Shown here one piece after another: positions 53,203-64,000 of a DNA stretch of 64,000 bases. The notes beneath the pieces are model-generated. The model worked only from the letters and a program-made list of their open reading frames with translations, was not told the DNA's origin and ran no database searches. Within the stretch, counting starts at the first letter, position 1; each line of letters starts with the position of its first letter. The stretch covers positions 1,302,001 to 1,366,000 of the forward strand of contig JAXQJY010000028.1 in assembly GCA_037042185.1 (NCBI GenBank). Reading direction: 5' to 3'. A program made the translations under genes and the position numbers. Source of the stretch: Sordariomycetes sp. S80-01Y. Lineage: Eukaryota; Ascomycota; Sordariomycetes.

Positions 53203-56200
53203 TTACTTCACGAGTCTTGGAAAGACGATGCTCCCATGCTCCCCAAAAGTCTTCAAAAACTCCACAAGCGTCTGATGCATGCCCGCTTCCCCGGCGCGAG
53301 TGGCCCATTCATCCACTGGTATCTCCCTTCCGGCAAACTCCTGTACGCCATCGCTGTGTGTATCATGTAAACCAGACTTGCTGCCCAAATCCCTGACAGT
53401 GAAACGAACGCCGCCAATCTCATGATGATAGTGAACTCCCGGGGAGTGGTCTGATACCACAGCGGTCAAAATCTCGGAAACAACAGCCTCCAAAGTGACG
53501 GAGTCCATCTGGCCGTGCATAGAGCTCTGCATCGATGGTACAGCACCCAAGAGCCTTGAGTACTGTTGAAGGTTCTGTACAAGATCCATATCTGTTTCGC
53601 CTTTCCGCTCGATATTGGAAGGGCGATGGATCCAGACAGGCCAGTCTGGATGGACCGTGTGCAGGTTCTCCAAGAAGACCTCGCTCGCCCACTTTGAAGA
53701 TGCGTACCCGGCAGTGCCATTAGTTGGCGGTGGATACTGTTGAACAGAGACTGGTGCGATTTCATTCTCTCCAGCGGCAGCTGCAAAGCTACAAGTGCCG
53801 GCCGTGGAAACGAAGTGGAAGGGGACCATGCGAGGAAGACACATCTCCACCAACTGCTTCGTGGATTCCAAATTCGGGCGACGGAGAGACTCATACGTCT
53901 TCATGTATGAGACGTCAGCGCCGTTGTGTAGGATTCTTGTCGCTTGGCCGAATATGCGCTCAGCATTTTCGACAGACAACCCAAGCCGAGGCTGTGAGAG
54001 GTTGCCTTCATAAGCAAAGACTCTGTCCAATTTCTGTAGCTCTTCCCTCTTGGCGCCATTCCGGACGGCAACGCAATGGACTTCGGAAACATTCGGATCA
54101 TTGATAAGGGATTCCAAAAGACCTGAGCCAAGGTAGCCGGTTGCACCGGTCAGAATAACCACCTGTTTCTCACTAGGGCCGATAGCAGCTAGTGACTTGA
54201 CGTCTAGTAACTGCGACGGCAAGCGTGTCTCATCATCCCAGCGGATGGTGGAAACAGATTGCTGCTGTTCTTGCCCTTCGATTCGTCGGGCCATGGCGCT
54301 GAGCGTGCTCAAGTCAAACATTTCAGGTAAAGGGAACTCGATGCCGAAGGCCTGTCGAATTTGAGCCTGCAGTCCTAGCAGGAGGAGTGACGTGCCACCG
54401 ACGTGGAAGAAGTCCGTGTCAGGCCCAATGTTATGGGCACTGGTCACGCTGCCGTCGATAGCTGACGACCAGAGCCCCTTCAATTTCGACTCCGTTTCAG
54501 TAAGAGAGTGCTCCTCATTCTCATTCTCTCCAGTCTCAGGCAGTGGAAGCTCAGCCGTTGCTCTGCGGTCGATCTTGCCACTGTTCGTGGTCGGGAGCGC
54601 TTCAACGGGGATCACCAGAGAAGGTAACATATATTGTGGAATATCGAGGTCCGAGGAGAGTTTCTGCAACAATTGCGCTCGGACGTGATGCTGGCAGCTG
54701 TTTGCGAACACGACGTGAGCGGTCAACATGTCGTGGCCTTGGGGATGGAGTCGCCGAACAGAGACAACTGCTTCGGAAACATCCCTGCCTCCATAGGCTC
54801 TGATAGCGTGTTCTACTTCGCGTAAGTCGATGCGTAAACCTCGAAGCTTGATCTGCGTGTCTCCCGAGACGCGACCCTCTATCTGAAGCGCACCATCTTT
54901 TCTCCATCGGCCTAGGTCGCCAGTTCGATGGAGGATGCTTGAGCTGGGCGTAACAGTATCGGGCACAAATTTTTTCTTAGACATCTCTTCGTTCTCAAGG
55001 TAGCCTGGAACGACGCCTGGACCTCCGATGAGGATTTCGCCTTGCACTCCGAGTGGGACGGCTCGCATCTGATCGTCCACGACATAGACCTTGTAGTGGG
55101 GCAAGGGGTAGCCCACAGCTATATTCCCGTAAGAGTTCGTCTCCAGGGAAGGGTCGTAGACCAGTGGCATAGCTGTAGCAGCGAAGGTGGCCTCAGTTGG
55201 CCCATAGAAATTATTGAGTTGTAGGTCAGGTTTGTGAAGGGATGCAAACTTTTCAAGAAGTGTGTCGGTAATCGGCTCTCCTCCAACAAATGCCGTCTTC
55301 CACGAAGAACTCGAAAGTGCTTCCGAAGATCCGTAGCTCATCCATGAAGAACATTCTGAGGAGCAGGCGTAGGTCCACGTGATGCGCTCTGAGAGAATGA
55401 AGTTGCTGATCCCGCGTGCGTCACCTCGAAGACGTCTGGGTACGAGACAGGCACAGCCACCAGAGCAGAGTGCGGTGAAGAGCTGCAGCAAAGACATGTC
55501 AAATGCCGATGAGCTCTGCTGCATCACCCTCTCCTGACCAACGCCGAAAAGCTTGGCAGTTGATTCGAACCAGTTTCGTAGGCCTCCATGAGTCAAGGGG
55601 ACACCTTTCGGTCTACCCGTCGAGCCGCTGGTGTAGAGGTAGGTCGCCACGCCACTCTCCGTAGCGGCGATCTCTATAGGCGTTCTTGTGCAGGTTATGG
55701 CCGTTATATTCAAGCACCTTAAGTTAGGCAGCTTCAGGTTGGGTACAAGTTCTTCCGTACTCGAGTCGATGAGCATCAAGTCCGGCCCGCAGTCTTGCGC
55801 AATGGTGGATAGACGAGCAAAAGGCTGACTCAAGTCGAGCGGTAAGTAACTCGCCCCGACGAACATAATTGCCAAAACGCTAGCGACCCAGTCAATACTA
55901 GGCTCTTCTAAGACGGCAACTCGTTTTCCATTCGTTATTCCGCAAAACTCGAGATTCCCGGCGATCGTCTTGACGCGTTCCAAGAGCTCACCATAGGTGG
56001 TACTCAGCCCATCGCAAGACACAGCGCTGAGGTCAGGGGAAGTTCTCGCGATTTCTTCGAACCTGTGAAGAGTAGTCTTGGGCCACTCTGAAGCGGGCTC
56101 GGGGCCTGTTGAGGAATTAGCTGAGTTGAAAACGTTTCAAGACTTCTAGGGATCTCACCCTTCGACAAGGCGAGAGCTTGATTGACCTCTTCTCGTTCGT

Positions 56201-57600
56201 ACAGTTCCGGATTACTCAGACTCTGGTCTGAGTTTTTGCAGAATTGCTTCACAAGCAGCTCATAGCTTTGAGCAAGACGCTCAGCCTGCTCGTGCGTGTA
56301 CAGGTCGTTGCGAACTATGAGCATTACAACGCACTCGCCATCTGGATCATCAATGATGTCAAGTGCAATATCGTAGGCCAGCTTCGATGCTTGAAACTCA
56401 AGTAGTTCAAGTTGACAGTCATCAGCCCAACGCTGCTTCTGGCGTTGGCCTTGGCGATAATCAACGAAAGCCTGAAAGACTGGGGTGTGAGTTGCTGATC
56501 GCGGGAGGTCTAGTCTGTGGTTGACGGTTAGCTGCTGCCGGGTCGAAGAGGCAGTGATAGGTCATTTGGAAGAGTATCCGGACTACATACTGGTTCAGGA
56601 GAACCTGGAAAGGTATCTTGGAGTGCGAGAGCGCAGAGTAAGCTTTCTTGCGCGTGTCCTTGAGAATATTCTGGAAAACATCTTCCGCTTGAGTGTGAAA
56701 ATTGAGAGGCAGGAGGTTGACGAAAGATCCGATGCTGTCCATCAGTCCATCATCACGATTAGCATCCCCGATGCCGATGGCGAAATCTTCTGTGACCGCG
56801 TGCCTCATTAGGAAAGCTCTGAAGGTAGCTAGGTAGAAGTGGAATGGCGTGACACGGCACTGCCGGCACACGTTTTGGATCTGAGCCTTGGTCGTAGCAT
56901 CAACCCTAATATCGACGCGCTCATTCTCCAGCGTCGCAAGCATGGGACGAGCCACCGCTTTTGCCAAGCGGAAAGTTGGCAACGGAGGAGGTACATCGGC
57001 AAGCTCGCTCCTCCAGAACTTTAGGTCATCGTCGAAGCCGCCCGAAGCAAGCTCGAGCCTCTGCTTCTCGGAGTAGTCAAGATATTGTTGAGGCTTTGAG
57101 GCCGGAGACCCCTTGGCATAATGCTGGGCCAAGTCCCTAAGTAGAACCTGTAGAGATTGGCCATCTGCCACCATGCCGTGAGCACCGACCACAAGGAAGT
57201 GAACGGTGGGTGAGAGAGCGAGCAGATGCATTCTGAGAGTGTCTCCTCTCTCCAAGTCATATGAATGATGCTTCAGATCGTTGAATCTGTGAGTTGCTTC
57301 CTCCTCTTCAGCGATGTCATGGTGCTCCAGATTGACGGCGGGGAAGTCGATAACACCTTGCATAGCTTGGCCATTTTGTTCTGCGAAACAGGTTCTAAGA
57401 GACTCGTGACGCTGAATTACCGAGAAGACTGCTTGGCGGAAATCTGGATAGCTTATTTGCCCAGTCAAGCGAAATAACGCTGTATGGTTCATGCTGGTCT
57501 TATCTTCCTCGAACATGGAAACGAACCAGAACATTTCCTGGCTGAAGGACAATTTGCGGGTCTTGCGTGGCGTGATAGGGGTCATTGGTGTAAAGGGAAC
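53203..57600 (-). other. NRPS module of the hybrid: C-A-T-R
   Basis: The condensation domain (about 57570-56160) opens LSFSQEMFWFVSMF. Its HHxxxDG site reads HGMVADG (57160-57180), so the second histidine is glycine. The adenylation domain (about 56090-54560) has YTSGSTGRPKGVPLTH, HRTGDLGRWRKDG and NSGKIDRRA. The carrier serine is in VGGTSLLLLGLQ (about 54370-54405). The reductase (about 54160-53250) has the NADPH loop LTGATGYLGSG, the serine in FVSTAGTC, and the tyrosine-lysine pair in GYASSKWASE. The tripartite catalytic set Ser/Tyr/Lys is therefore present. Confidence 0.88.
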
Positions 57601-60600
57601 TGCCGGCGATGATATCGTCCAGTTCCCTTTGGAAGCTGCCGTCGCAGGGGGCGACGAGACTTCGGTGTCTCCGGCATCGCTTGCGCCGCTGGCGGGGAGG
57701 CTAGGGTGGCCTTCTGAGGTAGAGCCTGATCTCGTTTCCTTTGAATCCAGTTCTTCGGTCTTAACAGCCCTGGTGGCGACTTTGCACTCGTCCACAGTCG
57801 GGATTCTGATAGGCTCCGGTCTAGGAGCCGATGGCTGCTCCATGGGCGTGGGTGCTGGGGTCAGATCGTCAAGGGGACCCGGGGCTGGCGCCAACGACTC
57901 CATGGCTGTCTCAATAAGCTCGCCAATGGAAGCTCCATTGAGAATTTTGAGTACGGGCACATTGACTTGTAATGTCTTCATGAACCAAGTACGGATCTCG
58001 ACGGCGAGCAAGGAGTCGGTGCCTAGACCATCAAGCTGGAGGCTGTCGAGATCCTCACCGTGAAGCTTCTCGGCATCCAGCTGATACAAAGAGGCTATTT
58101 TCTGAATGAAAGCTGCTCTGATAATTTCAGCCACCTGTTCTCGAGTATCAGCTTTTGCTAGCTGTGCCTTGACGGGCACATTCGCGGAGATGGCGGTGCC
58201 GTTGGAATTACTGAGCTCCTTGTTGCGTACAAAGTGGCTCATGAATGGATTCGAGGCCCAAGGTGGTAAGCTATCTGCTTGAGAGCTGACAGTGGTTAAT
58301 CCGGTCGTGATTTCGATTGAGTCAGCAGATCCCGGTCTTCCTAGAACAACTGCCTCGGCGAAGAGCTGGTGGAAGTCGGTTTCGGAAATGAAGTTATAGC
58401 CCCCAAGCTGGACCACACTGCGAATGTTGATGTTTTCTTTGGCGATGTAGCCAGTCCCCAGAACCGGACCAATGTTGATAACGGATGCTGCAAGACCGGA
58501 CTGACGTCTTTGCTCTGCAAGACTTGACATGAACAAATTGGCCGACGCATAGTTTGCTTGACCAACATTTCCGATCACGGCGGAGAGGGATGAGAAAAAG
58601 ACGAAGAAGTCGAGTTCTACGTCTTGCAGCAGATCGTTGAGATAGATACTGCCGTTGACCTTGGGCTTCACCACTTTCTCAAAAGCATCGAGGCCCATGT
58701 CGCTGAAAGAAACGTCCTGCAGGACCACTTTGAATTGGTCAGCATTGAGATGTCGTATCACAGCCATGATCACTTACTAGCACCTTGTGCCACGCCTCCA
58801 ATGGGCGGCAATGTAGAGCTTATGCTGTGGTAAGCTTGGGAGACAGCATCGCGGTCGGTGATGTCGCTGTCATGGTGTTAGTCATTATCTATAGGAGGGA
58901 TGAGATAACTCACCAGCTTATGGTTGTTACGTTCCCACCTAGACCTTCCATTTTCTCCAGCCACTCATCCCGGATATCCGGTCGTCTGCTGGTAAGAGCA
59001 ATGTGCTTTGCGCCGTGGCGAATCATCCACTCGCAAAGCGATAACCCGAGGCCACCAGATAACCCGGCAAGCCAATATGTCTTATTGGGCGAGAAAGAAA
59101 TCTTGTTCTCGATCGGCTGCACTTTAATCGGGACGTCAGAATCGACAGCCCAGTCCACAATAGTCATCAACGGGAGGTCATCTTCAGCGCTCGTGAGGTC
59201 TCCTGCTGCAAGAACACTTTGGCCAAACAAGGCATTCTCTTGCTTTGAGAGCCACGAAGTCGCTTTGCGAGAAGCATTCTCGAGCCGAAGCTGTATGTCA
59301 TAGACGTGAGAGTCGTTCGGCGTGTACGCGTTTGTCCCGAAGAGGGTGTCTCGGGTCTCCACGCGACAGTACACGGATAATTGGGCGCGGATTCGATCAA
59401 CGATGGGGGACCCGCCCTTATTAGGGCTGAAGTCGACAAATATGGAGGCCTTCTTGGGGACAGAGGTTGCAATATATCGCTCCGGTGCACTGGGGTGCAC
59501 ATGAAGCCAACCTTGAGGCGTAGACTTCCTGTTGCTGGATACGAAGGTAACCTCGACTCCAATTAACTCGGCTTCTGCTCGAAGAACTGCGGCGAACTCT
59601 TCATCCGGCTCGTATGCTATTAGTATGTCATCTTCGGCCAAATCTTTGAGGATGATAGAAGCCAGTATGAAGTGCGAGATCGAGGTAAGGACGTGGCCCT
59701 CTGAAATCTCTGTTGTGTCGACCGGAGAACAAATGTCATGCCACGCGGTAACTGAAGACCCGTTGGTATCTGACAAACCTACAACGGTCTGTGATGTCGC
59801 CGAATTTCTTCCGAGAACTGCGAACAGGCAGCCCGTTATGGAGACTCGCACCGGGCGTAGTAAGGACTTTGAGACAAGCAGGCGCTCCTGGTTGTGCTCG
59901 AGACCGCGGTGACTCAAGGCGTACCCCGAATCCGTAGTCTCAATGGCAAGCTTGTCGGACTTTAGCTGCGCACTAGCCTTTATCTCCCTCCTCGAGGAGT
60001 TATAGCGGTCGTTCATTGTCTTGTCCATGATCAGGCGTGGAATCATAGCCTGTCCGCTCAGATCTACCACAATCTCCGGCTCGAGGGACAGCAGCATGTC
60101 GAGTGGCTCATCGGCGGTCTGCCAGTCCAGCACAAGTTCAAAGCGAAGCACTGCTTCAGCTAGGACTCGACCCTCAATCCTTGAGCTGTCTTCCAAGTCG
60201 AAAAGCTGGACATTTAGTGTAGGCTGCTCTCGGACCAAAGTCCTCAGCAGCCCAAGCACCATGTTTGCATGTGGCTGGCTGGCTCGACGGCCGCTGGTCA
60301 CCCAGAAAACGCGTTGGCAAGTCAGCAGACATTTCTGTAGACCTTCCCATTCAGTGGACGTGACGTTCTCGAAGAGCGGTTGATCGAGTTCCGTTAGACT
60401 GATGAGAGTGGTAGATGGCGAGACTGGCGCGTGCGAGATATCGCGTAGTGACTTGAAAACCCTGATGGATGCATAATGACGACCCAAAAGTGACTTCAAC
60501 TGATTTACCAGACGAGAAATGGGTAGCCTTTGGCCACCAATCAAGATGACATCTCGTGTCGTCGAGGTAGTCTCAGTCGTCGCCAGAGGGGATGATAACG

Positions 60601-63600
60601 GCTCGCGCAGGCAGTTAACTCTATCATCAACGGCCTGGGATACAAAGACGGTGAATGGCTTGATCAAGGACTCGATGTGAGGTGTAGCAGTATCGCATCC
60701 AGAGAAGCCGGTGGTCCGGAGTAGCTCATCCCAACCGACGAGGTCGATGAAAGGAGAAAGCTCCCGTCCCTCTCCAGCTCCCGTCCACCAGTCTGGGAAA
60801 CACCCAAACACTGTGCCAAGACGAGCCACTTCTAAAGTTTGCCCCTCGAGAGCGACAAGATAGCCGCCTGGCTTGAGAAGCCGACGAACGTTGCGCATAG
60901 TGGTTTCGAGGGGTGCTGTCGCATGTAGAACCATTGATGCTACAACCAAGTCGTAAGAGCCCTCCTTGAACCCTTGGTCAACGGGATCTTTGCTGAGGTC
61001 TAGGACCTTGAATGTTGTCCGATCGGCTTGGTCATGAAGGGCGTCCCGCGCAGCTTCGAAAAACCCAGATGATATATCGGTGAAGGTATAAGAAGCGAAA
61101 GACGACCCGACTTCGCGATATATAGTCTTTGTGGCGCCGCCTGTCCCGGCTCCAACTTCGAGTATATCCATATGAGGGTATCGGTGAACGATTTGTTTCA
61201 CGGTACGGGCCAGATATTTAGTGCAGTCTGGCCAGCCTAGACCTTGTTCGTAAACCTGCGCCAGAAGGTCGTCTTCCATCCCGAGCTCGATCCCGCTCTT
61301 GGATCCCATCGCAATGTCTGCAAGGTTCTGCCCCATGGTGTTGAGAAGCTTGAAGTCGATGTCTTCAGCTAGCGGTCCCTGCACCTCGAGAAGTTTTGCC
61401 TGAGTGTCGGCGCTCCAAGCTGATTGCCAGAACTCCAAATCGCCCGAGGCTGCCAAGCCAAGCATATGCGACGCAAAACTGAATAGTCGGACATACGGGC
61501 CAGTGTACCTCGAAGGGTGATCGGCGGATACAGCCTCTTGAAGCTGACGGAGGTAGAAAATAGCGGTTCTCTCAAGCAGATGGGCCTTCTTCCAGTCATC
61601 GGCTGGGGCAAGCTGGTCGTTCGCCACAATTTCTGCATTTGGACCCAAAACGTCCCATATTGTCTTAGAAAAGATCTGCTTGTCGTCATCGGATGTTGCA
61701 TCGGAAAATGGAACACAAGTGAGACCTTCAACTTGGATCATGGCGTGGTCGTCGCGGCTAGAAAAGATATCAATGTCTCCACCAATGTTTGATGTCCCTT
61801 CAGGCAGAACGGTATCGAAAGGCAACGCAGCAGTAGAGTCGAGCTCGGACGAGCAGATATCGGGGTTTACACGGACCGCTTTGATAGTCCGAGGTACGTG
61901 CATCGTCCATAAAGACCCGTCGTACGGGGCGGCGTATGCGAGGAAGACTGTTTGGAAGGCAGCATCCAGTACAGCAGGGTGTACCAGGTAATCCGAAGCC
62001 TCGACCGCCTTTATCGAGCCGGTTGAGTTACCTAGTTTCCTCTTCATGCCTGTCAACGCATCGAAAGGATGCGAATAATGGTAATCAAGGTCGCTCAGCG
62101 ATTTGTAGAAGTCATCTGTGCTTACTGGTAGAGCATCTGAGCATGGGGTTCGTCTCGAGGGTAGGCGACCAGGCGTGCTAGGTCCTAGGGAGACCCTAAT
62201 GGTACCCCTGGCAAAGACGTCCAAAGATGATTTGTTGGTACTACTTTGTGCAGGGGCTGCGTGGTACTTGAATGTCGCCTCGATATACAGACCCGCAGTG
62301 TCCGCTATGTCCGACATCGAGAAGAGCGTCTCGACACAAGATTCGTCATTATCAAATGTCAGGGCTCTTCCGATGTCTAGATCGAGTACCTCCAGCAGAG
62401 ACACCGGCTTGCCATGTACCATGGCCATGGCAGCTTCCAGAGCCAAGACGACATAACCGGCAGCTGGAAAGACAGTCTGACCTTGCAATTGATGTCCGTT
62501 GAGCCAAGGGAGCTCTTTAGGGCGAATTAGATGGCGCCATCTCATTTCCTGGTCGGTGCTGTCTGGTGTAAGATGGCCCAGTAGCGAATGTACTGGGTCT
62601 GATCTTGTCCGCATGGCTTGAGCATACCTGGACTCGTGCCAGTAGTCTATCTCATGGTTCCAAGAGTAAGATGGAAGGCCCTTCACAATCTCAGTTGTAC
62701 GATCGCCACCAGAAAGGAATTGATGCAACGCCTCGAAATCAACAGAAGCTGGCCCAAAGCGGCTCTCGACAGCACCGAGACTACTGACAAGAGTTTCTAT
62801 AGCATCCGTGCCCCTCTTTGATAAGCCAAAGTAGGGTATCGAGCCGCCGGAGATGTGCTGAATCGTCTGCGTTGCTGGATTCCTCAGTGCTGGGTGAGGT
62901 CCAAGCTCGATAGCGCCTTCGAACGGACCATGGGTGGCCCATGCCGCATTGATAGCTTGTGTGAAAAAGACTGAGTGTGTCATGTTGTCGTTCCAATATG
63001 TGCCGGACAGTATTTGAGAGTCGGCTGTCGGATCGCGGTTGGGGACGCTCGAGAACCACTGGCAAGAGTTACCAGGCAAGATTTGAATGTTCAGATCGGC
63101 AAGCGAGTTGAGATAGGATGTGGCGCAGGCGTGCATGTGATGGGAGTGGTAGGCCTTTGTGACCTTCAATGGTCTCGCGAAGCTTCCTTCAGTTTCGAAG
63201 ATGGTTTTCAGCTCCATCACGGCATCACTGTCTCCCGAAACCGTCTGGCTAGAGGGAGCATTCGAGGCTGCAACGCAAAGACGTCCTTTGAATTGGTTGG
63301 AGTCACAAAGCTCCTGCATGCGCTCCAAGCTTGCCTCGACGGCCATCATTGATCCCTCTTTCCCGTTGACGCCTTGGGCAAATTGGGTACATATGCCACG
63401 ATAGTATGCTATGCAAATGGCATCCTCAGCGCTTAGGTACCCAGCGGCGAAAGCTGCTGCAATTTCGCCAGAAGAATGTCCAACAACCGCAGAAAGCTCA
63501 ACGCCAGCCTTCCTGAGCAACTCGACCTGAACGATCTGGATGGCGGTACATAAAGGTTGAGAGAACTCTGCTTCTGCAATGCGTGACGAAGCATCATCTT

Positions 63601-64000
63601 TCTCCAGCTCATCCAACAGCGACCAAGCAGGACGATCAGAAAGTGGCAGCTGGTCAAGGCGGTTCTGAAGACGCTCAAGAATGTCGCGTGCTGCTGATGA
63701 TGATTCGAAAAGTTCAACTCCCTGCCGCGCCCATTGGGCACCTTGGCCGGTGAAAACGCCAAGCAATCGCGGTTTGCGCCCGTTTCGACTCGTTGTTGTC
63801 GCTCGAACGCCGCATTCCTTTCCGCCAGTCGTAGTAAGTTGCAGCTTCTCCTCGATTTGTGCGCAAAGACTATCCGCATCGGACGCGGCAAACACCGTAG
63901 AGATAGGGAATCTTGACCGTCGCGAGTACAAAGTTTGCGCAATCTGTTCAAGACGCAAGTCCTCATGGTGGTCGCGGAGATATTGACAAAACTCCCTCAG
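53203..64000 (-). CDS. PKS-NRPS hybrid megasynthase (5' end outside the window)
   Basis: A highly reducing polyketide synthase is fused to one NRPS module, with 3523 residues visible. The exons are 64000-58914, 58866-58778, 58727-56591, 56514-56159 and 56105-53203, with introns of 47-76 bp that keep the frame. The order is AT, DH, MT, degenerate ER-like linker, KR, ACP, C, A, T and a terminal reductase (R). The sequence is open at the right edge, so the ketosynthase and start codon lie beyond 64000. In known relatives the product is an acyl amino acid released as an aldehyde, or as a tetramic acid after cyclisation. No ER motif is present, so a separate trans enoyl reductase is expected; none is in the window. 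It converges on the symporter gene with 234 bp between stops. Confidence 0.95.
57870..64000 (-). other. PKS module of the hybrid: AT-DH-MT-(ER remnant)-KR-ACP
   Basis: The acyltransferase (about 63770-62830) has GVFTGQGAQW and the active serine in VVGHSSGEIAAA. The dehydratase (about 62600-61690) has the catalytic histidine in LNGHQLQGQTVFPAAGY and the aspartate in HPAVLDAAFQ. The C-methyltransferase (about 61560-60640) has the SAM loop LEVGAGTGGATK. The stretch about 60600-59110 occupies the place of ER and structural KR but lacks an NADPH loop. The KR (about 59100-58270) has LAGLSGGLGLSL and the active block SSLSAVIGNVGQANYASAN. The ACP serine is in LGTDSLLAVEIR near 58010. All catalytic motifs listed except ER look intact. 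Confidence 0.88.

Noticed and set aside
45535-64000. Search for a transposon or other mobile element at the cluster edge
   Set aside because: I looked for terminal repeats, transposase or reverse-transcriptase motifs and AT-rich mutated blocks around the cluster and saw none. The cluster simply abuts YRA1.

Overview
The window is nuclear DNA of a filamentous ascomycete (Pezizomycotina, most likely a Sordariomycete). The reasons are short GT-AG introns of about 45-75 bp, compact intergenic spaces, a fungal Zn2Cys6 regulator, fungal-type transporters, and a fungal highly reducing PKS-NRPS. I see no transposon, LTR element, tRNA, rRNA or CRISPR array. The genus cannot be fixed by eye.

Positions 1-45.5 kb are a conserved housekeeping block. 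In order it holds: a WD40/Gemin5-like scaffold protein; PIG-H (GPI15); tRNA pseudouridine synthase DEG1/PUS3; an atypical Rho-like GTPase; RNA polymerase III subunit RPC9/C17; PRPP synthetase with a Prs1-type insertion; a GFA-domain protein; an RGG-tailed YAG7-like protein; the kinetochore histone-fold protein CENP-W; prefoldin subunit 4; a DHA1-type MFS transporter; a large unrecognised disordered protein; methionine synthase MET6; an AT-hook protein; threonine synthase; a mitochondrial carrier; TMA46; the 44-residue OST4; and the mRNA export adaptor YRA1.

From about 46 kb to the right edge the content changes to a secondary-metabolite-type cluster. It holds a Zn2Cys6 activator, an HpcH/HpaI-family aldolase, a D-2-hydroxyacid dehydrogenase, an anion:cation symporter-type MFS transporter, and a PKS-NRPS hybrid on the minus strand. 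The hybrid runs off the window: 3523 residues are visible, reading AT-DH-MT-(ER-like remnant)-KR-ACP-C-A-T-R, and the ketosynthase lies beyond 64000.

The most interesting hypothesis is that the aldolase, perhaps with the dehydrogenase, makes an unusual carboxylated building block from pyruvate or another 2-oxo acid for the NRPS module. An 11-bp palindrome with inverted CGG triplets occurs upstream of both the regulator and the dehydrogenase/transporter pair, and is a candidate operator. An alternative is that regulator, aldolase, dehydrogenase and symporter form a small carboxylate catabolic unit that only sits beside the PKS-NRPS.

Other points of note are an isolated 763-bp intron in YRA1, a RAD51AP1-like tail on the AT-hook protein, and a Rho-like GTPase without the switch II glycine. 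The PKS-NRPS condensation domain has also lost the second histidine of its HHxxxDG motif. All exon boundaries were placed by hand from splice consensus, reading frame and family resemblance.
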